Program-made: the position numbers and the translations under genes
Shown: positions 7,977 to 15,192 of the stretch, piece by piece
Layout of the letters: each line of letters starts with the position of its first letter
Position numbering within the stretch: the first letter of the stretch is position 1
Notes under the pieces: generated by a model
The model's input: only the letters and a program-made list of their open reading frames with translations
Databases searched by the model: none
Told to the model about the DNA's origin: nothing
From: Opitutia bacterium
Lineage (GTDB): Bacteria > Verrucomicrobiota > Verrucomicrobiia > Opitutales > Seribacteraceae
Assembly: GCA_018645725.1 (NCBI GenBank)
Contig: JABGWD010000320.1
Location: 1-35,374 of the forward strand
Reading direction: 5' to 3'
DNA length: 35,374 bases

Positions 7977-9868
7977 TACTGTCTTTGTTTTTCGCCGGCT
8001 GCCTGGCTCAGGCCAAACCGAGCAATTGGAACGGGTTTCTCGAACCAAATGGGAACAGAGACGCCTTTCTCATATATTCCGGCGAATACGACTTCCAACG
8101 CCTCGATTTCATCCGTGTCAAGGAATTGGTTCGTGAAAAAGGTGATTCGTTTTGGACCGGACGCACTGGAGGAATCAAGCCTTCTTTGAACCCGGTCTAC
8201 CAAATCTCCTACGGTGGAGGAGGAGCGATTACTTACCGCAATCCAATTGCAAAAGGTGAATACGACGACGGGAAACCACTTGCTTGGGCAAGACATAAGG
8301 CGACCTCAATGAAGCCTTCCCCTCCCCTGCTTTCCAATTCCTCTTTGCTTGCCTCCAAGTCGGAGCAAGACGGTTCTTCCCATAACCGAAAAACCCGTTG
8401 GGTCGATGCTGCGAACGCCAAAAACAAAAGTACGTCCTTCGCAATCCACGAAAACGAAATGCCTTATGCTTTCTTTGTCGATACGAACTCCAATCTCTTC
8501 GAACCTGACGCATCAAAGATTAGTGCTGCCAAAAAACTCGACGACCGTTCCACCTTCGAAGAAGATTCACTCCCTGAACCGCAAAGCAAAACTTCGCCGG
8601 ACAAGAATCAAACTGCCGTACGACCCGAACCCACAAAAAAGGACCCCGGCAAGGATTCGAACCAATCACCCGTAACGGAGGGGTGGGATCTGTTCGTCCT
8701 GAGAGAACTGACGTTAAAGCACTCTCCCGACGTTCTTTTGAAAAAAGCCGAGTTGCGAATAAGCGAAAAAGGCATTCCCGTCATCAAGTTCGGAAGAATG
8801 CCGACCGTAAAGGCCAAAGTTTCATTCGACGACTACGAAAAGGTTTCTCAATTCGAAACCTATTCGGAACCCGAACCCTACAACACCTTTTCGTACGGAC
8901 TGGAGAGCAGATGGGTTTTGTACGACGGACACAAGAATCGAAAGGAGGTCAACATCGCCAGGAATGAAGTCAACCAAGCGCAATGGACTCTTTACGTTGA
9001 GGAGCAAAAAGTGCTGAAAAACCTTACCAATCTTTTTTTCAGCGCCGTGTCGACGCAGACCCAAATGCAGTTCCTGCCCAGAATCGAAGCAATCTCGAAC
9101 GAAAAGTTGTCCGTTTACGAAAAGAAGCTCAAGACCGGCATCGTGGATCGGATTTTGTTCAGTGACAGCCTGCGGGACCTGGAAAACATTCGGGCGCAAA
9201 TTCTCAACAGCGCTCATTCTCTTGAAGTGACCAAGGCGGAAATTGGGTTTTTGCTCCATGCCGATAGTGCTTTTTGGGGTAAGTTCAAGGAGTTCGTCGT
9301 ACCTGAGGATTTCGAGTCAAAGAATGATTTCAATGCCGAGAATTCCTATTCCGCAAATTTGGGGCAGGCGGGTATCGACATAGCCAAAAGCAAGTACGAC
9401 GAAATCAAGACCGGGTATTCACCGGTCTTGGAATTCATTGGAAGTACGGGTCATCGAAGCAAAAACAGGATAGGCTTCGAAAAACACGGGCAGGAATTGA
9501 CCTTGGGCTTAAGCCTGACACTCCCGATTACGGATCGCTACCTCACCCGTAGAAAACTTGAGCAGGCTCGGGAAGAGATCAGGAAATCCGAGCTTGAAAA
9601 AGTTCGACTCGTCACAAGACAGCGCAACGAGTTCAGTTCCGAAAAACTGAAGTTGAGCCAAGCCGAGAGGAGTTTGGACTTTCAAAAGGAAATGCTCGAC
9701 TTGCAGAAAAAAAGGCTTGCTGACGTTATGTCTGCTTCAGCACTTGGAATCTACGACAAATCCGACGTTTTGCTGGAAGAGGAGAAGCTTCTCAAAAGAG
9801 AAATGTACGTGGAACTCACGCGACTTAACTACGTCAAACAAAAATACCAACTGGACTTAATCGAATAA
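7967..9868 (+). CDS. TolC-family outer-membrane channel with long N-terminal extension
   Basis: A 633-residue protein. The ATG at 7967 gives a clean signal peptide (MRLVLSLFFAGCLAQA); an in-frame TTG at 7874 would bury it, so 7967 is preferred. Residues ~20-230 are atypical: a folded-looking first part (YSGEYDFQRLDF, GGGGAITYRNP), then a low-complexity Ser/Lys/Pro/Asp linker. The TolC helical-hairpin repeats follow from about residue 240, with the typical long amphipathic helices (ARNEVNQAQWTLYVEEQKVL; QRNEFSSEKLKLSQAERSL). This should be the outer-membrane exit duct for the upstream exporter. The extension adds ~200 residues to a family normally of 420-500. The family call is firm; the function of the extension is unknown. 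Confidence 0.85.
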   Translation: MRLVLSLFFAGCLAQAKPSNWNGFLEPNGNRDAFLIYSGEYDFQRLDFIRVKELVREKGDSFWTGRTGGIKPSLNPVYQISYGGGGAITYRNPIAKGEYDDGKPLAWARHKATSMKPSPPLLSNSSLLASKSEQDGSSHNRKTRWVDAANAKNKSTSFAIHENEMPYAFFVDTNSNLFEPDASKISAAKKLDDRSTFEEDSLPEPQSKTSPDKNQTAVRPEPTKKDPGKDSNQSPVTEGWDLFVLRELTLKHSPDVLLKKAELRISEKGIPVIKFGRMPTVKAKVSFDDYEKVSQFETYSEPEPYNTFSYGLESRWVLYDGHKNRKEVNIARNEVNQAQWTLYVEEQKVLKNLTNLFFSAVSTQTQMQFLPRIEAISNEKLSVYEKKLKTGIVDRILFSDSLRDLENIRAQILNSAHSLEVTKAEIGFLLHADSAFWGKFKEFVVPEDFESKNDFNAENSYSANLGQAGIDIAKSKYDEIKTGYSPVLEFIGSTGHRSKNRIGFEKHGQELTLGLSLTLPITDRYLTRRKLEQAREEIRKSELEKVRLVTRQRNEFSSEKLKLSQAERSLDFQKEMLDLQKKRLADVMSASALGIYDKSDVLLEEEKLLKREMYVELTRLNYVKQKYQLDLIE

Positions 9869-9893
9869 GAGCTCGCATCGGGAGAACGCTAAA

Positions 9894-10421
9894 ATGAGAA
9901 AAGTATTGCATATATTGGGAGATTTCAACGATCAGGACATAGAGTGGCTGATTGATTCGGGGATCAAGAAGACAATTCAACCGAATGAGATTCTCATTGA
10001 AGCAAACGTTCAACTGCATGAAATCTATTTCGTTTTGGGAGGGAGATTCAACATTGATTTGCCAGATGGAACCTTGCTTGCAAAAATCAAAAGCGGTGAA
10101 ATCCTTGGCGAGATGTCCTTCATCGAAGAGGAACCGCCGATGGTAAACGCCAAGGCAACGGAACCGGCAATAGTCATATCGATAAGCCACGAAGCCCTCA
10201 CCTACCGCTTCAAGGAATCTCCTGGTTTCGAAGGAAGGTTCTACAAAGCCATGAGCCTGTTTCTCTCATCAAGGTTACGTGGCACGGCAGCCAAGATTTC
10301 CTATGAGAATACCGAAATCAAGACCAAAAGGGAATTCGAACAAGACATCGATAACGCGACTCTAAGCAGGATTCAGATCGCCGGCGAAAGATTCAACCGT
10401 TTGCTCAATCACTTTAGTTGA
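9894..10421 (+). CDS. Stand-alone cyclic-nucleotide-binding-fold protein, no DNA-binding domain
   Basis: A 175-residue protein. Residues ~5-120 have the CRP-like beta-roll pattern, including the phosphate-binding-cassette sequence GEILGEMSF (68-76). The Arg normally found in that cassette to bind the cyclic phosphate is missing: the segment reads EEPPMVNAKA (79-88). No helix-turn-helix follows; the C-terminus is a short charged helical tail. A GGAGAA ribosome site lies ~8 bases upstream of the ATG. It is the last gene of the export operon, 25 bp after the TolC gene. It may be a regulatory or scaffold subunit of the exporter. Ligand binding is doubtful given the missing Arg. Confidence 0.75.
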   Translation: MRKVLHILGDFNDQDIEWLIDSGIKKTIQPNEILIEANVQLHEIYFVLGGRFNIDLPDGTLLAKIKSGEILGEMSFIEEEPPMVNAKATEPAIVISISHEALTYRFKESPGFEGRFYKAMSLFLSSRLRGTAAKISYENTEIKTKREFEQDIDNATLSRIQIAGERFNRLLNHFS

Positions 10422-10437
10422 AAAGGGCAATCGCACT

Positions 10438-11832
10438 CTATGCGAAAACCTCATGCACTACCCTTCCGCTGACGTCGGTGAGGCGGAAATCCCGCCCGGC
10501 ATGGCGATAAACAAGCTGCTCGTGATCCAAACCGAGCAAGGCCAGCAGGGTCGCATGAAAATCGTGGACGTGAACCGGGTTCTCCTGAGCGTAATAACCA
10601 TATTCGTCGGTGGTACCATATGAAAAACCACCCTTCACTCCCCCTCCCGCCATCCAAATGGTGAACCCGTGAGGGTTATGATCCCGGCCATCCATCTTTG
10701 GTCCCTGAACGGTTGGAGTCCTCCCGAACTCCCCACCCCAAACCACGAGGGTGTCGTCAAGCATCCCGCGGGCCTTCAAATCACTCAGCAATCCGGCAAT
10801 CGGCATGTCCACTTGGGCGGCCCGTTCGGCATGACCTGCACGCAAGTTTCCGTGCTGATCCCACTGGACTTTCTGATCGCTGTGCGTGACTTGCACGAAC
10901 CTGACCCCACGCTCGGCAAACCGGCGGGCCATCAAGCACTGTTGCCCAAAGTCCTTGGTCAGAGGTGAATCGATCCCATACAGTTTTCTTGTCGGCAAAG
11001 TCTCCCCCGAAATGTCCTGTGCTTCGGGAATGGAACCCTGCATGCGAAAGGCAAGTTCGAAGGTATCGATCTTTTGGTTGAGACGTTCCTCAAGAAGGCC
11101 TCCCCTTAAGGGTGGGGATTCGTTCAAGGCACGGATCATGTCGAGCTGGGTCCTCTGTTGGTGGTAATTCAGCTTACTGTTGGAAATATGCCGAACTTTG
11201 GCATTTTCGGCCAAATCCGAGGCGTTCCCTATTGGGCAACCTTGGTGCACGGTCGGCAAAAAGGCCGAGCCCCAATTTTGAGCTCCTCCGTGAGCAAGGG
11301 TTGGGCAAATGGTTACGTAAGCGGGAAGGTTTTCGTTTTCGCTCCCCAAGCCGTAGGACACCCATGACCCCATACCGGGGCGGATGAAATTATCGCTTCC
11401 GGTATGCAGCTTCAAGGTGGCCCCGCCATGGGCAGGATTGGTCCCATGAAGGGAGTGAATGAAGCAGAGCTCGTCCGCATGATTCGACAATTTCGGAAAA
11501 AGTTCGCTGATGGCATGACCACAATCCCCGTAACGGTCAAAGGACCAGGGAGATGCAAGCAAATTCCCGGTCTTGGCAAACTGAACCTTGGGCTTGGCAA
11601 AGGGCAAGGGTTTCCCGTGGTCACGTTGCAAGGCGGGTTTGTAGTCAAAGGTATCGACCTGAGAAGGTCCTCCTTTCATAAAGAGAAAGATTACCCGCTT
11701 GGCCCGTTGAGGAAAACGGGATGGATTGACCTCGCCTTGCAGAAGACCGGCCAACGCAGCATAACCCAATCCCATTCCTCCCGTCCGGAAGAAATCCCGT
11801 CTGGCAATGGATCCTGTCAACGGACGGCTCAT
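10438..11832 (-). CDS. DUF1501 family protein, Tat-exported
   Basis: A 464-residue protein of the DUF1501 family, which is related to the alkaline phosphatase/sulfatase superfamily and common in Planctomycetes and Verrucomicrobia; its reaction is unestablished. The start at 11832 places a twin-arginine signal (IARRDFFRTGGMGLGYAALA) near the N-terminus. Upstream in-frame starts would precede it and are rejected. Family motifs include FMKGGPSQVDTFDYKP near the N-terminus and LVVWGGEFGRTP and GRDHNPHGF near the C-terminus. The start codon overlaps the stop of the upstream DUF1553 gene as ATGA, so the two are translationally coupled, as is usual for these pairs. It converges on the export operon with a 16-bp gap and no visible terminator. 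Confidence 0.9.
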   Translation of the reverse strand: MSRPLTGSIARRDFFRTGGMGLGYAALAGLLQGEVNPSRFPQRAKRVIFLFMKGGPSQVDTFDYKPALQRDHGKPLPFAKPKVQFAKTGNLLASPWSFDRYGDCGHAISELFPKLSNHADELCFIHSLHGTNPAHGGATLKLHTGSDNFIRPGMGSWVSYGLGSENENLPAYVTICPTLAHGGAQNWGSAFLPTVHQGCPIGNASDLAENAKVRHISNSKLNYHQQRTQLDMIRALNESPPLRGGLLEERLNQKIDTFELAFRMQGSIPEAQDISGETLPTRKLYGIDSPLTKDFGQQCLMARRFAERGVRFVQVTHSDQKVQWDQHGNLRAGHAERAAQVDMPIAGLLSDLKARGMLDDTLVVWGGEFGRTPTVQGPKMDGRDHNPHGFTIWMAGGGVKGGFSYGTTDEYGYYAQENPVHVHDFHATLLALLGLDHEQLVYRHAGRDFRLTDVSGRVVHEVFA

Positions 11833-13865
11833 CGGAGGTAAAGGAATTCGTTCGAACACAACAGGGACTGGGCAAAGCCAGAACCGGGGAAACAAAAGTC
11901 GTCGGGATTCTTGAACTTGATTAAAAACCGCAAGCCTCTCTCAAGTTCCTCCCCACTGGGTGCCCGGTTCAAAATCTTTCGATAAAGAGCGGTTACTTGG
12001 ACTTCCGGTGCCTCGGGCCCGTAGGTTTTCCGGGAAAGAGAGTCAGCGGTTTTTCGAACCAAAGGACTGTTCATGAGAAAAAGAGCCTGTTGAGCCGTCG
12101 AGGTTTGCATCCTGTGTCCCCTCATTGAATTGGGGTCCGGAAAGTCAAAGAGGTTGAACATGTCATAGACGTGATTCCGGATGATCGGAAGATAGAGTGA
12201 TCGGCGGGGAATCTCATATTCGGTCTCATCAACCGAAGTATGATTGAACACGTGCTTGCGGTTTTCGTATTCCCAGGTCTTCCCACCCACGCTCAAATCC
12301 AACTGACCGCCAAGGACAAGCAGGGTATCCCGCAAAGCCTCCGCATCAAGTCGACGAACGGGAAAACGGGAATACCACCGGTTATCAATATCCTTTTGCC
12401 CTGTGGTCTCCGAACAAACGGATGACGCCTGCCAAGTCGATGAAGTCAAGATCCTGCGGTGAAGGGCCTTGATCGAGTACCCGTCCTCAATGAACCGAAA
12501 CGCCAGCCAGTCGAGCAATTCCGGATGGGTCGGCTTGGCTCCCAATACTCCGAAATCATCCGTGGTCTCGACCAATCCCTTTCCGAAATGCCAACGCCAG
12601 ACACGATTCACGATCACCCTGGCAAAAAGGGGATTTCTTCCGGATGAGATCCAATGAGCAAGTTGCAACCTCCCGCTTTCGTTTTCCCGGGGCAAGTCCT
12701 CGCGCATGGAGGGAAAAAGATTCGGGAATCCACGACCCTGAAGGTCGCCCTTCACATCAGGGTCACCACGCAGAAAAACGTGCAGGTTCGTGACGTTGCC
12801 CTCCTTGACTCCCATCGAGTATTCCAATTCAGGGCGCTGTGACTCATATTCCTTCAAAGTCCGCTCCAATACCGCCAAGTCGTTCTTGGTTTGCTCAGAA
12901 TAATGAGCCGGTGGGTTCTTGGGGATTTTTGCTACCTTGCCCAAGGCAACCAATTCGTGATTGGCTCGGTCCTTGAAGGATTCGATCAACTTTTCCTGTG
13001 CCTCTATGAGAGACTCATGCTTTTGGGCAAAGTTCATTCGAACCGAGGAGGAAAGATTGTGCTCGAACCAACGACTGGGTCGCTTCACCTCCGCAATCGT
13101 CACCGTGCTTTTGAAAATACCGGCCATCGAATAGTATTCGGCCATCGAGATCGGATCGCTCTTATGATCATGACAACGGGCGCATCCCACGGTCAAGCCA
13201 AGGAAAGCTTGGCCGATGACATCGAGTTGCTCGTCGATCATGTCCATTTCCAGCTTCATCGGATCGGGTTCGGCCAAAAGCTTTGGCCCCAAGGCGATAA
13301 AACCCGTGGCGATCTTCAATCGATTCGCTTCACTCAAGGGCTTCCCCTTGGCCAAAAGATCTCCTGCGATCTGCTCGATGACAAAACGGTCGAAAGGGAT
13401 GTCCGCATTGAAACAATCCACAACGTAATCCCGGTATCGCCAGGCATGGGCATGGGCCAAGTTTTCGTCCAACCCGTTCGAGTCGGCATAGCGCGCAACG
13501 TCCAACCAATGCCTCCCCCACTTTTCACCGTAATGCGAAGAGTTCAGAAGTCTTTCGATTTCTCGGTCAAAAGCAGGAATCTCAAAGACGTTTTCGGGTG
13601 GCAACCCGATCAAGGCATAGTGCAATCGACGCCGGAGGGTTTTGAGGGAAGCTCTTTCCGGTGGCTGAACTTCCGATTTTTCAAGGCGACGGAGGACAAA
13701 GGCATCGATTTCATTCCTCATCCAATCAACTTGTCGCACGGCAGGCGCTTCCGGTTTCGAGAGTGGTTGAAATGCCCAATGCGAAAAGGCATCGACTTTA
13801 TCCGTCGATTCCGCATGAGCCATAGTTGCAAACAACCAAGCCACGGTAAGCAATGCGCGAACCAT
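11829..13865 (-). CDS. DUF1549/DUF1553 (PSCyt2-PSD1) protein lacking the PSCyt1 domain
   Basis: A 678-residue exported protein. The ATG at 13865 gives a signal peptide (MVRALLTVAWLFATMAHAES). DUF1549 spans about residues 40-250 and contains RHWLDVARYADSNG and a CxxCH site (Cys228, Cys231, His232 in GCARCHDHKSDP), typical of the family and a possible c-type heme site. DUF1553 covers roughly 380-650 (RLQLAHWISSGRNPLFARV, NRVWRWHFGKGLV). Most family members begin with a PSCyt1 cytochrome domain; this one goes from signal peptide almost straight to DUF1549. It is paired with the overlapping DUF1501 gene. The reaction is unknown; proposals of roles in redox chemistry or polysaccharide use remain inference. 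Confidence 0.9.
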   Translation of the reverse strand: MVRALLTVAWLFATMAHAESTDKVDAFSHWAFQPLSKPEAPAVRQVDWMRNEIDAFVLRRLEKSEVQPPERASLKTLRRRLHYALIGLPPENVFEIPAFDREIERLLNSSHYGEKWGRHWLDVARYADSNGLDENLAHAHAWRYRDYVVDCFNADIPFDRFVIEQIAGDLLAKGKPLSEANRLKIATGFIALGPKLLAEPDPMKLEMDMIDEQLDVIGQAFLGLTVGCARCHDHKSDPISMAEYYSMAGIFKSTVTIAEVKRPSRWFEHNLSSSVRMNFAQKHESLIEAQEKLIESFKDRANHELVALGKVAKIPKNPPAHYSEQTKNDLAVLERTLKEYESQRPELEYSMGVKEGNVTNLHVFLRGDPDVKGDLQGRGFPNLFPSMREDLPRENESGRLQLAHWISSGRNPLFARVIVNRVWRWHFGKGLVETTDDFGVLGAKPTHPELLDWLAFRFIEDGYSIKALHRRILTSSTWQASSVCSETTGQKDIDNRWYSRFPVRRLDAEALRDTLLVLGGQLDLSVGGKTWEYENRKHVFNHTSVDETEYEIPRRSLYLPIIRNHVYDMFNLFDFPDPNSMRGHRMQTSTAQQALFLMNSPLVRKTADSLSRKTYGPEAPEVQVTALYRKILNRAPSGEELERGLRFLIKFKNPDDFCFPGSGFAQSLLCSNEFLYLR

Positions 13866-13889
13866 GAATATATTTTGCCCTGTTTCCAC

Positions 13890-13917
13890 ATCATAATCAA
13901 GGCTTTCGTCCTGTGCA
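13890..13917 (-). promoter_or_regulatory. Possible sigma70-type promoter for the DUF1553-DUF1501 pair
   Basis: On the - strand, a TGCACA -35-like box (13912-13917) is separated by 16 bp from a TATGAT -10-like box (13890-13895), about 25 bases before the start at 13865. The -10 matches consensus at 5 of 6 positions and the -35 at 4 of 6. Weak evidence by eye. Confidence 0.3.
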
Positions 13918-14077
13918 GACAAAACAAAGTGAGCAAAGATCTGGAATCGATCCGAGCGACAATTTTTCCTAGCGAATGATCTGCTCCGCGTAGGTATTGA
14001 GCTCAGATGGATCCAATTTGTAAAAAAATTTGAAATTCAGTCCCTTTTCGCATGGGTGGAAGTTTTCTCTTTTGCGG

Positions 14078-14105
14078 TTGATTTACAAGGCGTTCCTGTC
14101 ATAAT
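14078..14105 (+). promoter_or_regulatory. Probable promoter of the RRM gene cluster
   Basis: TTGATT (14078-14083) and CATAAT (14100-14105; 5 of 6 to the -10 consensus) are spaced 16 bp. The predicted transcript start is near 14112, leaving a leader of about 75 nt before the first ATG. That leader could hold post-transcriptional control, as cold-inducible RNA-binding-protein genes often do. Confidence 0.4.
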
Positions 14106-14188
14106 TAGTTCTTTATTCGCTTGTTGGGAGTAAGGTTTCGACCCTATCACTTGTCAGGCGTTCCAGGACAATCAAGAAAAATAGTATA

Positions 14189-14461
14189 ATGGAAATATAT
14201 GTGGGTAATCTCCCTTGGTCGATCAGTGACCAAGATTTAGCGGATGCGTTTGGCGCATACGGAAACGTAGAAAAGGCTTCGATCATATCAGATCGTCATT
14301 CAGGACGATCCAAGGGCTTCGGCTTTGTAACTATGAACGACAACGACGAAGCAAACAAGGCTATCGAAGCAATGAATGGCACTGAAATGGGCGGGCGCAA
14401 CTTAAAGGTTAACGAAGCGAAACCTCGCGAAGATCGGCCGCCTCGCCAAGACAATTGGTAA
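14189..14461 (+). CDS. RRM RNA-binding protein, copy 1
   Basis: A 90-residue single RRM domain with RNP2 IYVGNL (residues 3-8) and RNP1 KGFGFVTM (42-49), carrying the aromatic residues that stack on RNA bases. The C-terminus is a short charged tail (KPREDRPPRQDNW). It belongs to the group of small bacterial RRM proteins also known from cyanobacteria, where several are cold-induced; they bind single-stranded RNA in the cytoplasm. First of three tandem copies. The ATG follows an A-rich stretch (AAGAAAAATAGTATA) with no Shine-Dalgarno site. Domain identity is certain; targets are unknown. Confidence 0.95.
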   Translation: MEIYVGNLPWSISDQDLADAFGAYGNVEKASIISDRHSGRSKGFGFVTMNDNDEANKAIEAMNGTEMGGRNLKVNEAKPREDRPPRQDNW

Positions 14462-14495
14462 GCACTTTACGATTCATCTTCAAACAAAAAGCATA

Positions 14496-14768
14496 ATGGA
14501 AATATATGTAGGTAATCTCCCTTGGTCGATTAACGATCAGGATTTAGCGGATGCGTTTGGCGCATACGGAAACGTAGAAAAGGCTTCGATCATCTCGGAT
14601 CGTCAGTCGGGTCGGTCCAAGGGCTTCGGCTTTGTAACTATGAACGATGCGGAGGAAGCAAACAAAGCAATCGAAGGAATGAACGGCACTGAAATGGACG
14701 GTCGCAGCCTAAAGGTTAACGAAGCGAAACCTCGCGAAGATCGTCCGCCTCGCCAAGACAATTGGTAA
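14496..14768 (+). CDS. RRM RNA-binding protein, copy 2
   Basis: 90 residues, nearly identical to copy 1, with the same RNP2 and RNP1. Differences are scattered (e.g. IND for ISD in the first helix; NDAEEANKAIEGM for NDNDEANKAIEAM; MDGRSL for MGGRNL). It starts 307 bp after the start of copy 1, and the 34-bp spacer is related to the next spacer, so the duplication unit includes flanking DNA. The ATG again follows an A-rich segment without a Shine-Dalgarno site. It is probably co-transcribed with the other copies. Confidence 0.95.
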   Translation: MEIYVGNLPWSINDQDLADAFGAYGNVEKASIISDRQSGRSKGFGFVTMNDAEEANKAIEGMNGTEMDGRSLKVNEAKPREDRPPRQDNW

Positions 14769-14801
14769 ACACTTCACAATTAATCTTTAAAAAACAGTAT
14801 A

Positions 14802-15074
14802 ATGGAAATATATGTAGGTAATCTCTCTTGGTCTACCAGTGACCAAGAATTAACCGATGCGTTCGCCGCATACGGAAACGTGGAAAAAGCTTCCATCATT
14901 TCAGATCGTGATTCAGGACGATCCAAAGGATTTGGTTTCGTAACCATGAACGATGATGATGAAGCAAACAAAGCAATCGAAGGAATGAACGGTACTGAAA
15001 TGGGAGGACGCAACCTGAAGGTTAACGAAGCACGACCTCGCGAAGATCGGCCGCCTCGCCAAGACAATTGGTAG
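14802..15074 (+). CDS. RRM RNA-binding protein, copy 3
   Basis: 90 residues and the most divergent of the three (SWSTSDQELTDAFAAYG in the first part; EARPRED in the tail), but RNP2 IYVGNL and RNP1 KGFGFVTM are unchanged. It starts 306 bp after copy 2. A strong intrinsic terminator follows 26 bp after the stop, closing the cluster. The conserved RNA-contacting residues with changes mostly outside them suggest all three copies are under selection. Confidence 0.95.
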   Translation: MEIYVGNLSWSTSDQELTDAFAAYGNVEKASIISDRDSGRSKGFGFVTMNDDDEANKAIEGMNGTEMGGRNLKVNEARPREDRPPRQDNW

Positions 15075-15096
15075 GCATACCATTGTAATTCATTTT

Positions 15097-15126
15097 CAAA
15101 AGTCCGCCATTGGCGGACTTTTTTTT
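15097..15126 (+). terminator. Rho-independent terminator of the RRM cluster
   Basis: Perfect stem AGTCCGCC (15101-15108) / GGCGGACT (15112-15119), 3-base loop, followed by an 8-T run and preceded by four A, making it partly bidirectional in form. Confidence 0.92.
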
Positions 15127-15192
15127 GGTTGATTTTGATAGGTCAAAATCTTCTTGTTTGATTCACGGTGAAAATTCCTTCAGGAAAATAGG

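Larger units (their letters stand above)
13866..14188. other. 323-bp divergent intergenic region
   Basis: Lies between the DUF1553 gene (-) and the first RRM gene (+). It holds candidate promoters in both directions, given as separate entries, and AT-rich DNA around 14010-14040. No convincing ORF or RNA gene is visible. Confidence 0.6.
14189..15098 (+). repeat. ~306-bp tandem triplication carrying the three RRM genes
   Basis: Starts are spaced 307 and 306 bp. Each unit is an ORF of 273 bp plus a related AT-rich spacer (34 and 33 bp). The sequence after copy 3 (ATTGTAATTCATTTTCAAAA) still resembles the spacers before it runs into the terminator. This points to unequal crossover or slippage over a unit that includes the spacer. 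Confidence 0.85.

Noticed and set aside
11833-11895. Extended N-terminus for the first DUF1501 protein
   Set aside because: The extra residues precede the Tat signal and would overlap the upstream gene far beyond the neat ATGA junction.
12891-13979. Long open frame (362 codons) on + opposite the DUF1549/DUF1553 gene
   Set aside because: The - strand encodes the CxxCH site and DUF1549/DUF1553 motifs; the + frame is a shadow with no domain.
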